From assembly GCF_002218045.2 (NCBI RefSeq), contig NZ_AP018685.1, forward strand, positions 1,488,001 to 1,552,000: a DNA stretch of 64,000 nt, given 5' to 3'. How positions within the stretch are numbered: position 1 is the stretch's first letter; every line of letters starts with the position of its first letter. Below the pieces are notes generated by a model. It saw nothing but the letters and a program-made list of their open reading frames with translations. It was not told the origin of the DNA and did no database searches. The position numbers and the translations under genes are program-made. This DNA comes from Vibrio rumoiensis. GTDB lineage: Bacteria; Pseudomonadota; Gammaproteobacteria; Enterobacterales; Vibrionaceae. Shown in pieces: positions 28,169 through 35,675 of the stretch.

Positions 28169-28891
28169 TCACTGCAAACCTCGTATGATCGCGGTAGCGG
28201 CGCTCGCTAAACACAGCACTAACGTAAAGATACGGATCCACTCTTTAGAGACATATTTCACGACCATTTGTGCAGCAACATAACCTAGCCATCCCATCGG
28301 CAATAGCGGCAACGTTAGCACAACGTGGTCCCAGGTGAGATAGCCAATAAAGTATTGAACGGTTAACGAAATAAGCGAACTAAACACAAAGAATGCCGCC
28401 AAGTTACCACGTAACGATGAGGCATCTTGATGTTGTAAAATCAATGCCATCGGCGGGCCACCAATACTGGAGCTTGTGCCCATAAATCCAGAAAAGAACC
28501 CAGCCAACGCCATGCGTTTCGGCGTCGGCTCAAAACGGATTGGAGTCAAACTGATTAAAACCGCCAGCAGCACCATTCCACCCAACCATAGAGAGAGAAT
28601 AGAACTGGACACGTAAAGCAACAATACCCCACCCGCCACTGAACCGGGCACTCGCCCATAAATCGCCATTTTCAACCCGCCAATCGAGATGTTATTGCGA
28701 TATTTATAAGCGTTAAAAAGTGAGTTAAATAAAGCCACCATCACAATTGGAGCAGGAACATATTGAGGTGAAATTAAGAATAATAATGGCGCGGCGACCA
28801 CTGCCAACCCAAATCCAATGGCACTTTGTACAAATGAGCCGAGGAAAATCATCCCCATTGCTAATAATACCGTACTATTTATATCAAACAT
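28169..28891 (-). CDS. TauE/SafE family permease (TSUP)
   Basis: 240 residues with about seven to eight hydrophobic helices. The repeated family motif is seen as 'GSFVQSAIGFGLAVVAAPLLFLI' and 'GFFSGFMGTSSSIGGPPMALILQHQ', with 'R.NLAAFFVFSSLISL' following. Members move sulfite, sulfoacetate or other small organic anions across the inner membrane; the substrate is not readable here. The start codon follows a weak SD. It is divergent from the TerB-like gene. Confidence 0.85.
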   Translation of the reverse strand: MFDINSTVLLAMGMIFLGSFVQSAIGFGLAVVAAPLLFLISPQYVPAPIVMVALFNSLFNAYKYRNNISIGGLKMAIYGRVPGSVAGGVLLLYVSSSILSLWLGGMVLLAVLISLTPIRFEPTPKRMALAGFFSGFMGTSSSIGGPPMALILQHQDASSLRGNLAAFFVFSSLISLTVQYFIGYLTWDHVVLTLPLLPMGWLGYVAAQMVVKYVSKEWIRIFTLVLCLASAATAIIRGLQ

Positions 28892-29018
28892 GGTGTTCCA
28901 AACTGGGTGACTAAAACGGCATTATACCGCTAAATCATTGTGAATGAATGCAGACTTTTCTTGATTTTTAATGTCAAAGTTTTAGGGTGTATTGATAACA
29001 AACAGTATGAAGGTAATT

Positions 29019-29459
29019 ATGATTCAATCTTTAAAGAGCTTCTTTAATCAACTCGTTGACGAAAATACACAAGAAAATCAAGGCGTTGATAGCAATTTAG
29101 CGATTGCGGCGTTATTGTGTCAGGTTTCACAAGCGGATCACTCTGTTGATGAACAAGAACAAGCCACCAAAATACAAATGTTAAGTAAGCTGCTTTCTTT
29201 AACGGAAACCGATGCCGAAACCTTATTACAAGACGCTGCCCTGCGTTCAGAAAGCTCGGCCTCACTTTATGAGTTTACCGATCAACTACGTGATTTAGAG
29301 CACCAACAACGTTTTGAACTGATTCAATCGATGTGGCAAGTGGCCTATGCAGACAACCACCTTGACCCTATCGAAGAAGCGATCATCCGTAAGGTCGCCG
29401 AACTGCTTTATGTTAATCACAGTGATTTCATTCGCGCCAAACTCTCTGTCGCGCCTTAA
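29019..29459 (+). CDS. TerB-like tellurite-resistance family protein
   Basis: About 146 residues. 'AIAALLCQVSQADHSVDEQEQATKIQMLSKLL' and 'QSMWQVAYADNHLDPIEEAIIRKVAELLYV' are the paired acidic-helix motifs of the TerB family, each with conserved D residues. Despite the name, most chromosomal members are not linked to tellurite. AAGG lies five bases before the ATG at 29019; upstream codons starting at 28992 are not needed. An IS110 remnant begins within ten bases of its stop. Confidence 0.8.
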   Translation: MIQSLKSFFNQLVDENTQENQGVDSNLAIAALLCQVSQADHSVDEQEQATKIQMLSKLLSLTETDAETLLQDAALRSESSASLYEFTDQLRDLEHQQRFELIQSMWQVAYADNHLDPIEEAIIRKVAELLYVNHSDFIRAKLSVAP

Positions 29460-29466
29460 TCTAGCC

Positions 29467-29680
29467 GTGTCAGATCGTTTATTCCTACTCTGGTATCAGA
29501 AGCTATGCTTTCAATTAAGCAAGCAGCTTCTATTATCGGTGTAGCGACGATAACCAAAGAAAGCCCAAGAAAGTCGCCATCATAGCTTGTATTCGAAAGA
29601 TGGTTGTTATCTTAAATTCGATGCTAAGAGATGGCGTCATGTGGGATGAAAATATCGCTAAAAATTAATTATTGACGCCA
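29467..29680 (+). pseudogene. IS110-family transposase remnant (left)
   Basis: Two pieces of the conserved IS110 C-terminal domain are readable in different frames. The first (about 29467-29560) encodes 'SFIPTLVSEAM', 'LSIKQAASIIGVA' and 'ITKES'; the second (about 29567-29668, with a stop at 29666) encodes 'KKVAIIACIRKMVVILNSML' and then 'RDGVMWDENIAKN'. The middle (the GGR region) is deleted, and the frames differ. No complete transposase remains. The end of similarity with the right-hand remnant falls around CATA at 29679-29682, where the truncated attC begins. Confidence 0.75.
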
Positions 29681-29693
29681 TATTCGTTTGTTA
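29681..29693 (-). other. Truncated attC site after the RidA-like cassette
   Basis: On the minus strand TAACAAACG (29693-29685) follows the RidA-like stop by eight bases. It matches the first bases of the two complete attC sites nearby, then sequence similarity stops at the IS110 remnant. It looks like an attC cut by the insertion. Confidence 0.5.
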
Positions 29694-29701
29694 GCACGGT
29701 T

Positions 29702-30052
29702 CTAATTGCGTACAGCTGTAACTGTCACCTCAATAAGTACATCACCTTCAAGATCTACACCTAAACAAGCTCGTTGGGGCCAATTGTCAGGGTTGTCACC
29801 AGCCCACTCACACCAAATCTTATCCATCTTGGGTTTATCGGCCATATTCGCGATGTAGACCTGAGTACTAACAATCTGAGTTTTGTCTGATCCAAACTCG
29901 GCTAAATTACTATCGATTGTTTGTAGCGCCAATTGAGTTTGACCACAAATATCCAAGCTTGTGTCTGCCGATGTAGCAACAGTCCAAACTAAATCTTTGT
30001 ATGCAGACGACTTATTTCGTCCATTATAAATTCCACGCTTCCTTTCGATCAT
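29702..30052 (-). CDS. RidA/YjgF family protein on an integron cassette
   Basis: 116 residues. The core 'DICGQTQLALQTIDSNLAEFGSDKTQIVSTQVYIAN' and 'WPQRACLGVDL..DVLIEVTVTAV' matches the RidA trimer fold; the 'RACLGVDL' segment keeps the position of the arginine that binds the substrate carboxylate in RidA enamine deaminases. This variant resembles stand-alone Rid subfamilies more than RidA itself, so the substrate is uncertain. AAAGGG lies just before the ATG. Its start is 20 bases from the attC of the next cassette, and a truncated attC follows its stop. Confidence 0.82.
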   Translation of the reverse strand: MIERKRGIYNGRNKSSAYKDLVWTVATSADTSLDICGQTQLALQTIDSNLAEFGSDKTQIVSTQVYIANMADKPKMDKIWCEWAGDNPDNWPQRACLGVDLEGDVLIEVTVTAVRN

Positions 30053-30071
30053 ATCGTACCCTTTGAACTGC

Positions 30072-30191
30072 TAACGCCCAATTAAGGTGTGAAGCACGCA
30101 ATACCGATGTAACCGCATACCGCCTTAATCACTAAAACTAACGCATAGTAAAAATGCCACGCGTGCTGAATCACTCTTAAATTGTTTGTTA
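30072..30191 (-). other. Integron attC site 1
   Basis: 120 bp. On the minus strand it begins TAACAAACAATTTAAGAG and ends CACACCTTAATTGGGCGTTA. The two ends are partly complementary around CTTAA and the TAAC/GTTA cores, the folded layout of Vibrio-type attC repeats (VCR-like length). The nucleotidyltransferase-like stop codon TAA lies in the first three bases of the site, as is common in cassettes. Confidence 0.85.
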
Positions 30192-30671
30192 TGGCGCACC
30201 ACTCAACGTTAGCTCTTGGATGTCAATTTGATCTACTTCCCTACCCAATATCCGCTTGTACTCGACTAAACGATGAATCGGGATAACTGGCAACTCGATA
30301 CCTTGATAATTTTTAATAACTGATTCTGAAAAGTAGATATCAAACTGGTGCCAAGAGCCATCTTGATGTGATTGTATCTTCGTATGTTCAGACAAACCGA
30401 CTTCAATTTTTTGATTTTGGTAAACCAATTGGAAATACTCTAAATCCCAACCATATTCGGCATAATGAGTTAACGGCTTGGATATGTATTTTGATACATG
30501 CGATAACACTTTGTCTGCGTCTGAATTTCGAATATAAAGATCGATATCTGCGACTTCCCGGCTTCCACCATGAATAGTTGCCGCTAATCCACCTACTATT
30601 TGATACTCCACAACCTCTGTATCCAAGATTTCTTTGAGCCACTGCAAGGCTACTTTAACTTTATCACTCAT
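30189..30671 (-). CDS. Nucleotidyltransferase-fold protein on an integron cassette
   Basis: 160 residues. 'YQIVGGLAATIHGGSREVADIDLYI' (about 22-46) carries the G..S/D.D catalytic pattern of the minimal nucleotidyltransferase fold, here GGS with D-I-D, as in AbiEii-like and related proteins. 'WDLEYFQLVYQNQKIEVGL' and 'IPIHRLVEYKRILGREVDQIDIQEL' fit the C-terminal half of these proteins. A toxin, phage-defence or resistance function is possible but cannot be decided. AAGGGA precedes the ATG, and the stop lies in attC 1. No partner gene (AbiEi-like or antitoxin) is seen in the same cassette. Confidence 0.72.
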   Translation of the reverse strand: MSDKVKVALQWLKEILDTEVVEYQIVGGLAATIHGGSREVADIDLYIRNSDADKVLSHVSKYISKPLTHYAEYGWDLEYFQLVYQNQKIEVGLSEHTKIQSHQDGSWHQFDIYFSESVIKNYQGIELPVIPIHRLVEYKRILGREVDQIDIQELTLSGAP

Positions 30672-30704
30672 CTAGTTCCCTTAGCTGAATTTTGCCCCGC
30701 GCCA

Positions 30705-30795
30705 TAACGCCGCATTAAGGTGTGAGCGGCGCTTGGCTATACTTGAGCGAAGCGAAACTGCCAAGCGTTGCGAATCACTCTTAAATGCTTTGTTA
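30705..30795 (-). other. Integron attC site 2
   Basis: 91 bp. On the minus strand it begins TAACAAAGCATTTAAGAG and ends CACACCTTAATGCGGCGTTA. Its inner part is an extended imperfect hairpin (AACGCTTGGC against GCCAAGCGCC). The outer ends agree closely with attC 1, while the centre differs in length, as expected for attC sites. It follows the DUF3465 gene. Confidence 0.85.
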
Positions 30796-30804
30796 TGTGA
30801 ATTT

Positions 30805-31200
30805 TTACTCGTACGTCTTACCGTTGTGCTTTAACCAACCGTGCGGGTGTCTATTGTTTGGGTCATGGTGTGTCCAGTGCATAACACCACCTTTTTTATT
30901 CCATTCATATTCACCGTAAAACTGAACTCGATCGCCCACTTTTAGGTTTGGAATTCTAGGAGCCAAATCAATATTGTGAGCAAAAAGTAAGGTCTGTTTA
31001 CTGTCCAGCTTTAAAATAAACTTTTGATGCCTACTTCCTTCGTTGTCATCACGTAGCAAGCGAATTACTGTGCCTGAGCCTTGAACTTGAACATCACTTT
31101 GATGATTTTCATATGCTTGTTTTAACTGATGATCATTAGCTTGAGCACCAGTCGAGGCTAGACAAAAGAGTGCTATAAATATAGCTATAAACTTCTTCAT
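30805..31200 (-). CDS. DUF3465 secreted protein on an integron cassette
   Basis: 131 residues. Signal peptide 1-21 ('MKKFIAIFIALFCLASTGAQA'), then the DUF3465 blocks 'RHQKFILKLDSKQTLLFAHNIDLAPRI', 'GDRVQFYGEYEWNKKGGVMHWTHHDP' and 'HGWLKHNGKTYE'. This is a small OB-like periplasmic protein found widely in Vibrio cassettes and chromosomes; its biochemical role is unknown. It ends nine bases before attC 2. Upstream, GTTATG (near 31222) resembles the end of another attC, but no full site is recognisable. Confidence 0.82.
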   Translation of the reverse strand: MKKFIAIFIALFCLASTGAQANDHQLKQAYENHQSDVQVQGSGTVIRLLRDDNEGSRHQKFILKLDSKQTLLFAHNIDLAPRIPNLKVGDRVQFYGEYEWNKKGGVMHWTHHDPNNRHPHGWLKHNGKTYE

Positions 31201-31616
31201 ATACTCAATTTCTCCAATTCACATAACAGTGTATTAGCAAGAAACACGGATAAACCCGGAGATTTTTTCAACACGTTCACTGCTAATCCATTCATTTATC
31301 ACCATAAGATACTCTAATGATGGATTTTTAAAAGCAATTAGCCGATTTTATGCAATGTAGAAAGCGAGAACTGGGTTTAGCGAGCCAATGGTTACAGTGA
31401 TGAACGCGCCATTAACAAAAAATATCATTAATGAACAATTGGTTATGATTTAATTTGATAAGCACTCTCTAGAGAATAGTTCTCGCTTTCACGCTGCGTT
31501 TCTTAAAAGCTGAAAAATGGCATTATAACTGTATAAATACACAGAGCTAGATATCCACTTCTATTTGCGCTTTCCAATTAACATGTATTCTGAGAGCGGT
31601 GAGATGCGATTCTCGT
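31201..31616. other. Non-coding stretch with a 13-bp inverted repeat
   Basis: No gene is supported here. GAAAGCGAGAACT (31360-31372) is inverted exactly at 31478-31490, enclosing about 105 bp, and a palindromic TCTCTAGAGA lies beside the right arm. This could be a short mobile-element scar or the ends of an old insertion. GTTATG near 31222 may be the last trace of another attC or recombination site next to the DUF3465 cassette. Confidence 0.4.
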
Positions 31617-31674
31617 TTGAGATTCCGTGTTATATGAGACGAAAACATTGCTAAAAATGAACCATGACACCATA
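31617..31674 (+). pseudogene. IS110-family transposase remnant (right)
   Basis: About 58 bases align with the last part of the left remnant: GACGAAAACATTGCTAAAAAT against GATGAAAATATCGCTAAAAAT, followed by TGACACCATA against TGACGCCATA. In the coding frame the tryptophan codon of 'WDENIAKN' has become TGA, and the original stop is lost. It has the same orientation as the left remnant and lies just upstream of sbcB. Confidence 0.6.
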
Positions 31675-31770
31675 GATAAAAACTGGCCTAAAAAACGGGA
31701 AGCCATTTCTTTACGTTGTACTTAGGGGTAATATACCGATATTAAAGACAATAACTTTCTGGAAGTTCCC

Positions 31771-33195
31771 ATGAGTAACGAAAACGCCCCAACCTTCTTT
31801 TTTCTAGATTATGAAACATGGGGTGTTAGTCCAGCCAAAGATCGACCAAGTCAATTTGCTGGTGTGCGTACCGATATGGACTTTAATATCATCGGCGAGC
31901 CTTTGGTGATTTATTGTCAACCACCGAGTGACTATTTACCCTCTCCAGAAGCGGCGTTAATTACCGGCATCAAACCTCAAAAAGCGGTGAAAGATGGCCT
32001 ACCTGAGCCAGAGTTTATTCGTCGCATCCATAACGAACTTTCGACACCAAATACCATTTCTCTTGGCTACAACAGTATCCGCTTTGATGATGAAGTGACC
32101 CGTTATACCCTTTATCGTAACTTTTACGATCCGTATGCGTGGTCATGGCAAAATGGTAATTCTCGCTGGGATTTGCTGGATATTATGCGTACTTGTTATG
32201 CATTGCGCCCAGACGGTATTAACTGGCCAGAAAATGAGGAAGGTTTTCCAAGCTTTAAACTAGAACACCTGTCAGTTGCCAATGGTATTGAGCACAGCAA
32301 CGCGCATGATGCGATGGCGGATGTCATTGCGACCATTGAACTGGCTAAGAAAATCAAACAAGCCCAACCAAAACTGTTCAATTACTTATTAAGCATGCGC
32401 CACAAGCGTAAACTCAATGAACTGGTTGATATTGTTAATATGACACCCTTGGTACATGTTTCAGGCATGTTCGGCGTTCAGTGTTCCAATATCAGCTGGA
32501 TCGTTCCAATGGCGTGGCATCCAACCAATAATAACGCGGTGATTACCGTGAACCTTGCAATGGATCCTACTCCGCTTATCGAACTTGATGCCGAAGCCTT
32601 GCATCAACGTTTATACACGAAGCGTGATGATCTGGCTCCTGACGAACTCCCGGTGCCATTAAAGCTGGTTCATTTAAATAAGTGCCCAGTTCTCGCTCCA
32701 GCGAAAACCCTCACGGCAGAAAATGCTGAGCGTATTGGCATTGACCGTAAACAATGCTTAGACAATCTCGCGCTTTTAAAATCGCATCCAGAGATCAGAG
32801 AAAAACTGATCGCGATTTACAATATCGAACGTGAGTTTGCCGAGGATAATAACGTTGATACTCAGCTCTATAGCGGCTTCTTCTCACCGGCCGATAAGGC
32901 AACCATTGATATCATTCGGGAAACGGAACCGGAGAAGCTAGCAGGGTTAGGTTTATCGGTTAAAGATGCTCGCATTGAACCACTTTTGTTCCGATATCGC
33001 GCTCGAAACTTCCCGTGGACATTAACCGAATCCGAACAGCAGAAATGGTTGGCGCATTGCCGTGAATACTATGAAAGCAATATCGAAGAATACATGCTTA
33101 ATCTTGAAAACTTGGCTCATGAACACGAAAGTGATGCGGCCAAAATCGATACTCTCAAAGCCGTTTATCAATATGTAGAATCTTTGGTGTCTTAA
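31771..33195 (+). CDS. sbcB: Exodeoxyribonuclease I
   Basis: 474 residues, matching ExoI (E. coli 475). ExoI motif 'FFLDYETWGVSP' is near residues 10-21; the usual family form is DYETFG. 'LGYNSIRFDDEVTRYTLYRNF' and the Exo III motif 'NAHDAMADVIATIELA' follow, then the SH3-like and helical C-terminal parts. The enzyme degrades single-stranded DNA 3' to 5' and acts in recombination and mismatch repair. GGAAG precedes the ATG. The upstream region contains the IS110 remnant, about 95 bases before the start. Confidence 0.95.
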   Translation: MSNENAPTFFFLDYETWGVSPAKDRPSQFAGVRTDMDFNIIGEPLVIYCQPPSDYLPSPEAALITGIKPQKAVKDGLPEPEFIRRIHNELSTPNTISLGYNSIRFDDEVTRYTLYRNFYDPYAWSWQNGNSRWDLLDIMRTCYALRPDGINWPENEEGFPSFKLEHLSVANGIEHSNAHDAMADVIATIELAKKIKQAQPKLFNYLLSMRHKRKLNELVDIVNMTPLVHVSGMFGVQCSNISWIVPMAWHPTNNNAVITVNLAMDPTPLIELDAEALHQRLYTKRDDLAPDELPVPLKLVHLNKCPVLAPAKTLTAENAERIGIDRKQCLDNLALLKSHPEIREKLIAIYNIEREFAEDNNVDTQLYSGFFSPADKATIDIIRETEPEKLAGLGLSVKDARIEPLLFRYRARNFPWTLTESEQQKWLAHCREYYESNIEEYMLNLENLAHEHESDAAKIDTLKAVYQYVESLVS

Positions 33196-33279
33196 CTTCC
33201 ATTATCACAATACCACTGCGCTCTTTTTCACCTTTTATTGAGCGCATCGTATACTCTGTCCCGTTTAGAGGAGCCCGAC

Positions 33280-33654
33280 GTGCTTAAGCAAATGATCAAT
33301 TACGCTTTATCATTCGCACTTATTATGGTGAGTTTGTGGGCCGGTAATGCCATTCAACACTTTTTCCATTTATCCGTTCCCGGCAGCATTTTGGGGATGT
33401 TGATATTATTTGCCCTGCTCGTTTCAGGGCTTGTAAAAGTACAATGGGTAAAGCCCGGTGCACAACTTTTCATTCGCTATATGATCATCTTATTTGTGCC
33501 TATCAGTGTTGGGTTAATGGAGCACTTTCCACTTCTTATTGATAACGCATTATCGATTTTTGCTAGCAGTGTGGGTGCTACCACCATCGTCTTAGTTTTA
33601 CTCGCTTTGGGATTACAAAAAATCCTTACCAATAAACCAAATGAGGAGAAATAA
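33280..33654 (+). CDS. yohJ: CidA/LrgA family membrane protein YohJ
   Basis: About 124 residues with four hydrophobic helices. 'HLSVPGSILGMLILFALLVSG' and 'LFVPISVGLMEHFPLL' are the LrgA/CidA motifs. A TTG further upstream (33238) is open, but the GTG at 33280 has AGAGGAG just before it. The family resembles holins and is paired with LrgB-type proteins; E. coli yohJ-yohK is followed by cdd, as here. Confidence 0.88.
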   Translation: MLKQMINYALSFALIMVSLWAGNAIQHFFHLSVPGSILGMLILFALLVSGLVKVQWVKPGAQLFIRYMIILFVPISVGLMEHFPLLIDNALSIFASSVGATTIVLVLLALGLQKILTNKPNEEK

Positions 33655-33656
33655 GC

Positions 33657-34343
33657 ATGTGGTTACTGCTTACCTTTGTTGTTTTCTTTTCGGTTCGTTG
33701 GTTTGCAAACAAGATTAAAAATCCATTAGCGAATCCGCTTTTACTTAGCATCGTCATTATTATTCCTATTTTAATGGCGCTTGATGTCCCTTATGAGGTG
33801 TATTACGCCCAAAACGATTGGATGACATTTCTTTTGCAACCCGCGGTCGTGGCTCTTGCTTATCCTCTATACGAACAATTGCCGCAAATTCGCCAAAACT
33901 GGAAAATCATCTTCTTAGCTTGTGGCGTAGGCAGTGCGATGTCGATGCTCACCGCCGGACTTATCGCCGTTGCTTTGCATACCGATCCAACGTTATTAGC
34001 CAGTTTGATGGGGAAATCGGTCACTACGCCTATTGCAATGGAAGTCGGTAAAAGCTTAGGGGGCGAGCCTGCGATTGCGGCCATTTTAGTGCTCATTGTC
34101 GGCGTATTTGGTTCGGTATTTGCCTACCCTATTTATTCCTTCCTTGGCGTGACTCACCCAATAGCGAAAGGATTAACCATGGGCACGGTGTCACATGCTT
34201 TAGGTACGGCAACATGCGCAGAAAAAAATGCCGAAGATGCTGCGTTTAGTTCTTTAGCCTTAGTCACATGCGGCATCATAACCTCGATATTAGCGCCATT
34301 ATTCTTTGCCTTTTGTCTGTGGGTTGGCGGTATTATTGGATAA
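33657..34343 (+). CDS. yohK: LrgB family membrane protein YohK
   Basis: 228 residues with about six hydrophobic helices. 'NPLLLSIVIIIPIL', 'LQPAVVALAYPLYEQ', 'SVTTPIAMEVGKSLGG' and 'GTVSHALGTATCAE' are LrgB signatures. It starts two bases after yohJ and is clearly co-transcribed. The pair is implicated in murein-hydrolase control or small metabolite transport in other bacteria; no specific function can be given here. A terminator hairpin follows. Confidence 0.9.
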   Translation: MWLLLTFVVFFSVRWFANKIKNPLANPLLLSIVIIIPILMALDVPYEVYYAQNDWMTFLLQPAVVALAYPLYEQLPQIRQNWKIIFLACGVGSAMSMLTAGLIAVALHTDPTLLASLMGKSVTTPIAMEVGKSLGGEPAIAAILVLIVGVFGSVFAYPIYSFLGVTHPIAKGLTMGTVSHALGTATCAEKNAEDAAFSSLALVTCGIITSILAPLFFAFCLWVGGIIG

Positions 34344-34368
34344 TCTGTTTTAGCGATAACGCCATTTT

Positions 34369-34394
34369 AAGGAGCTGATTAGGCTCCTTTTTTT
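34369..34394 (+). terminator. Terminator after yohK
   Basis: AAGGAGC (34369-34375) pairs with GCTCCTT (34383-34389), followed by a run of T. Confidence 0.85.
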
Positions 34395-34592
34395 GTTGAA
34401 GTAAATAGTTCGGCCTAAGCTTTGCACAAGCAAAATTCGATCTAGGTAGAGTTTTTAATGATTAAGGCTATTCAATAATGAGATCTCACCCCATAATTTG
34501 ACTTATTGCACAATATAAATGTAACGATTGAATATAATTTCACAAAAAAGGAGCCGTATCGCTCACTTAAACGTGAATTACAAGGAAATCAG

Positions 34593-35483
34593 ATGACTCA
34601 ACCTATTAATCCAGAATCTGTCGCACACTTACCTACAGAGCTTGCTGATCGTATTGTCTCTCAAATGCAAGCGGCTGATTTCAGCGGCCATTTTTCCGCA
34701 ACGGTTTATCAAGCATTGCTATCACAGTCAGGCATGACTGATACAGAGTTTAAGCTCGCCTTACTGCCTATTGCCGCGACTCGTGCTTATTGTGAAATTT
34801 CTAACTTTCACGTGGGTGCCATTGCAGAAGGTCTATCTGGCAATGTTTACTTTGGGGCAAATATTGAAATTGCTGGCGTGCAATTAAACCAAACGGTTCA
34901 TGCGGAGCAATCGGCAATCAGCCATGCTTGGATGAAAGGTGAAACCGGACTCAAAGACATCACCATTAACTACACCCCTTGTGGCCACTGCCGTCAATTT
35001 ATGAACGAATTAAATGGCATTGAAGATCTCTCCATTCAACTTCCAGAGCGTCCTGCTTACCGATTAGCGGAATTATTACCTGAATCATTTGGCCCGAAAG
35101 ATTTAGGTATTGAAGCTCGATTAATGGATAACCAGCAACATCATTATCAGTTTGACAGCGATAGTGCTGCCATTAATGCTGCGGTGAAGGCTCTCAATAA
35201 TAGCCACGCGCCTTACAGCAATAACCACAGTGGTGTGGCATTACAAACACAGTCTGGCTCTATTTACTCAGGCAGTTATGCAGAAAATGCGGCATTTAAC
35301 CCAAGCCTTCCTCCACTACAAGTCGCGATTAATCTCTTGCTATTAGCGGGTGAAGATCTCACCAATATCGAATCCGCGATACTAGCAGAAACGGCAAATG
35401 GGACAATCAGTCACTTAGCGGAAACACAATCCACCCTAGAAGCGATTAATCCAGATATTACGATTGAGTATTTATCTCTATAA
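34593..35483 (+). CDS. cdd: Cytidine deaminase
   Basis: 296 residues from the ATG at 34593, close to E. coli Cdd (294, the two-domain form). The zinc site is 'VHAEQSAISHAW' (His-Ala-Glu, about 102-107) and 'TPCGHCRQFMNE' (two Cys, about 128-133). The C-terminal half is the degenerate second domain. It deaminates cytidine and deoxycytidine for pyrimidine salvage. AAGGAAATC precedes the chosen ATG; the open frame extends 29 codons upstream. The order yohJ-yohK-cdd is as in E. coli, but a terminator separates cdd from yohK. Confidence 0.95.
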   Translation: MTQPINPESVAHLPTELADRIVSQMQAADFSGHFSATVYQALLSQSGMTDTEFKLALLPIAATRAYCEISNFHVGAIAEGLSGNVYFGANIEIAGVQLNQTVHAEQSAISHAWMKGETGLKDITINYTPCGHCRQFMNELNGIEDLSIQLPERPAYRLAELLPESFGPKDLGIEARLMDNQQHHYQFDSDSAAINAAVKALNNSHAPYSNNHSGVALQTQSGSIYSGSYAENAAFNPSLPPLQVAINLLLLAGEDLTNIESAILAETANGTISHLAETQSTLEAINPDITIEYLSL

Positions 35484-35511
35484 ATAGGTCGTTAAATCAT
35501 CATAATCGACA

Positions 35512-35556
35512 AAAAATGCCCGTATGACTTTTTAGATGAAGTTTACGGGCTTTTTA
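35512..35556 (+). terminator. Terminator after cdd
   Basis: GCCCGTA (35518-35524) pairs with TACGGGC (35544-35550), with a T-run after it. Confidence 0.75.
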
Positions 35557-35571
35557 ATTGCTTTTACTTAT

Positions 35572-35588
35572 TGCGCAAACGTTTGCTT
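35572..35588 (+). promoter_or_regulatory. PurR-type operator upstream of purT
   Basis: GCGCAAACGTTTGCTT (35573-35588) matches the PurR consensus ACGCAAACGTTTGCNT at 15 of 16 positions, with a perfect GCAAACGTTTGC core. It lies about 88 bases before the purT start, a usual place for a purine-repressor operator. Repression by PurR with hypoxanthine or guanine as corepressor is the known mechanism; the role here is inferred. Confidence 0.85.
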
Positions 35589-35675
35589 AACTTTAAAATC
35601 ACACCAAATAATTACCTAGTGAATATCCCCAAGTCACTGTGGGTATCAAAATAGATCTTCTATAGGAATATAAAC

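Noticed and set aside
29460..31770. Integron integrase gene or attI site near the cassettes
   Set aside because: No tyrosine-recombinase-like open frame is present on either strand, and GTTATG near 31222 alone is not enough to call an attI.
34395..34592. CRP or CytR sites upstream of cdd
   Set aside because: Only a TTTCACA half-site is seen; no full TGTGA-N6-TCACA palindrome.
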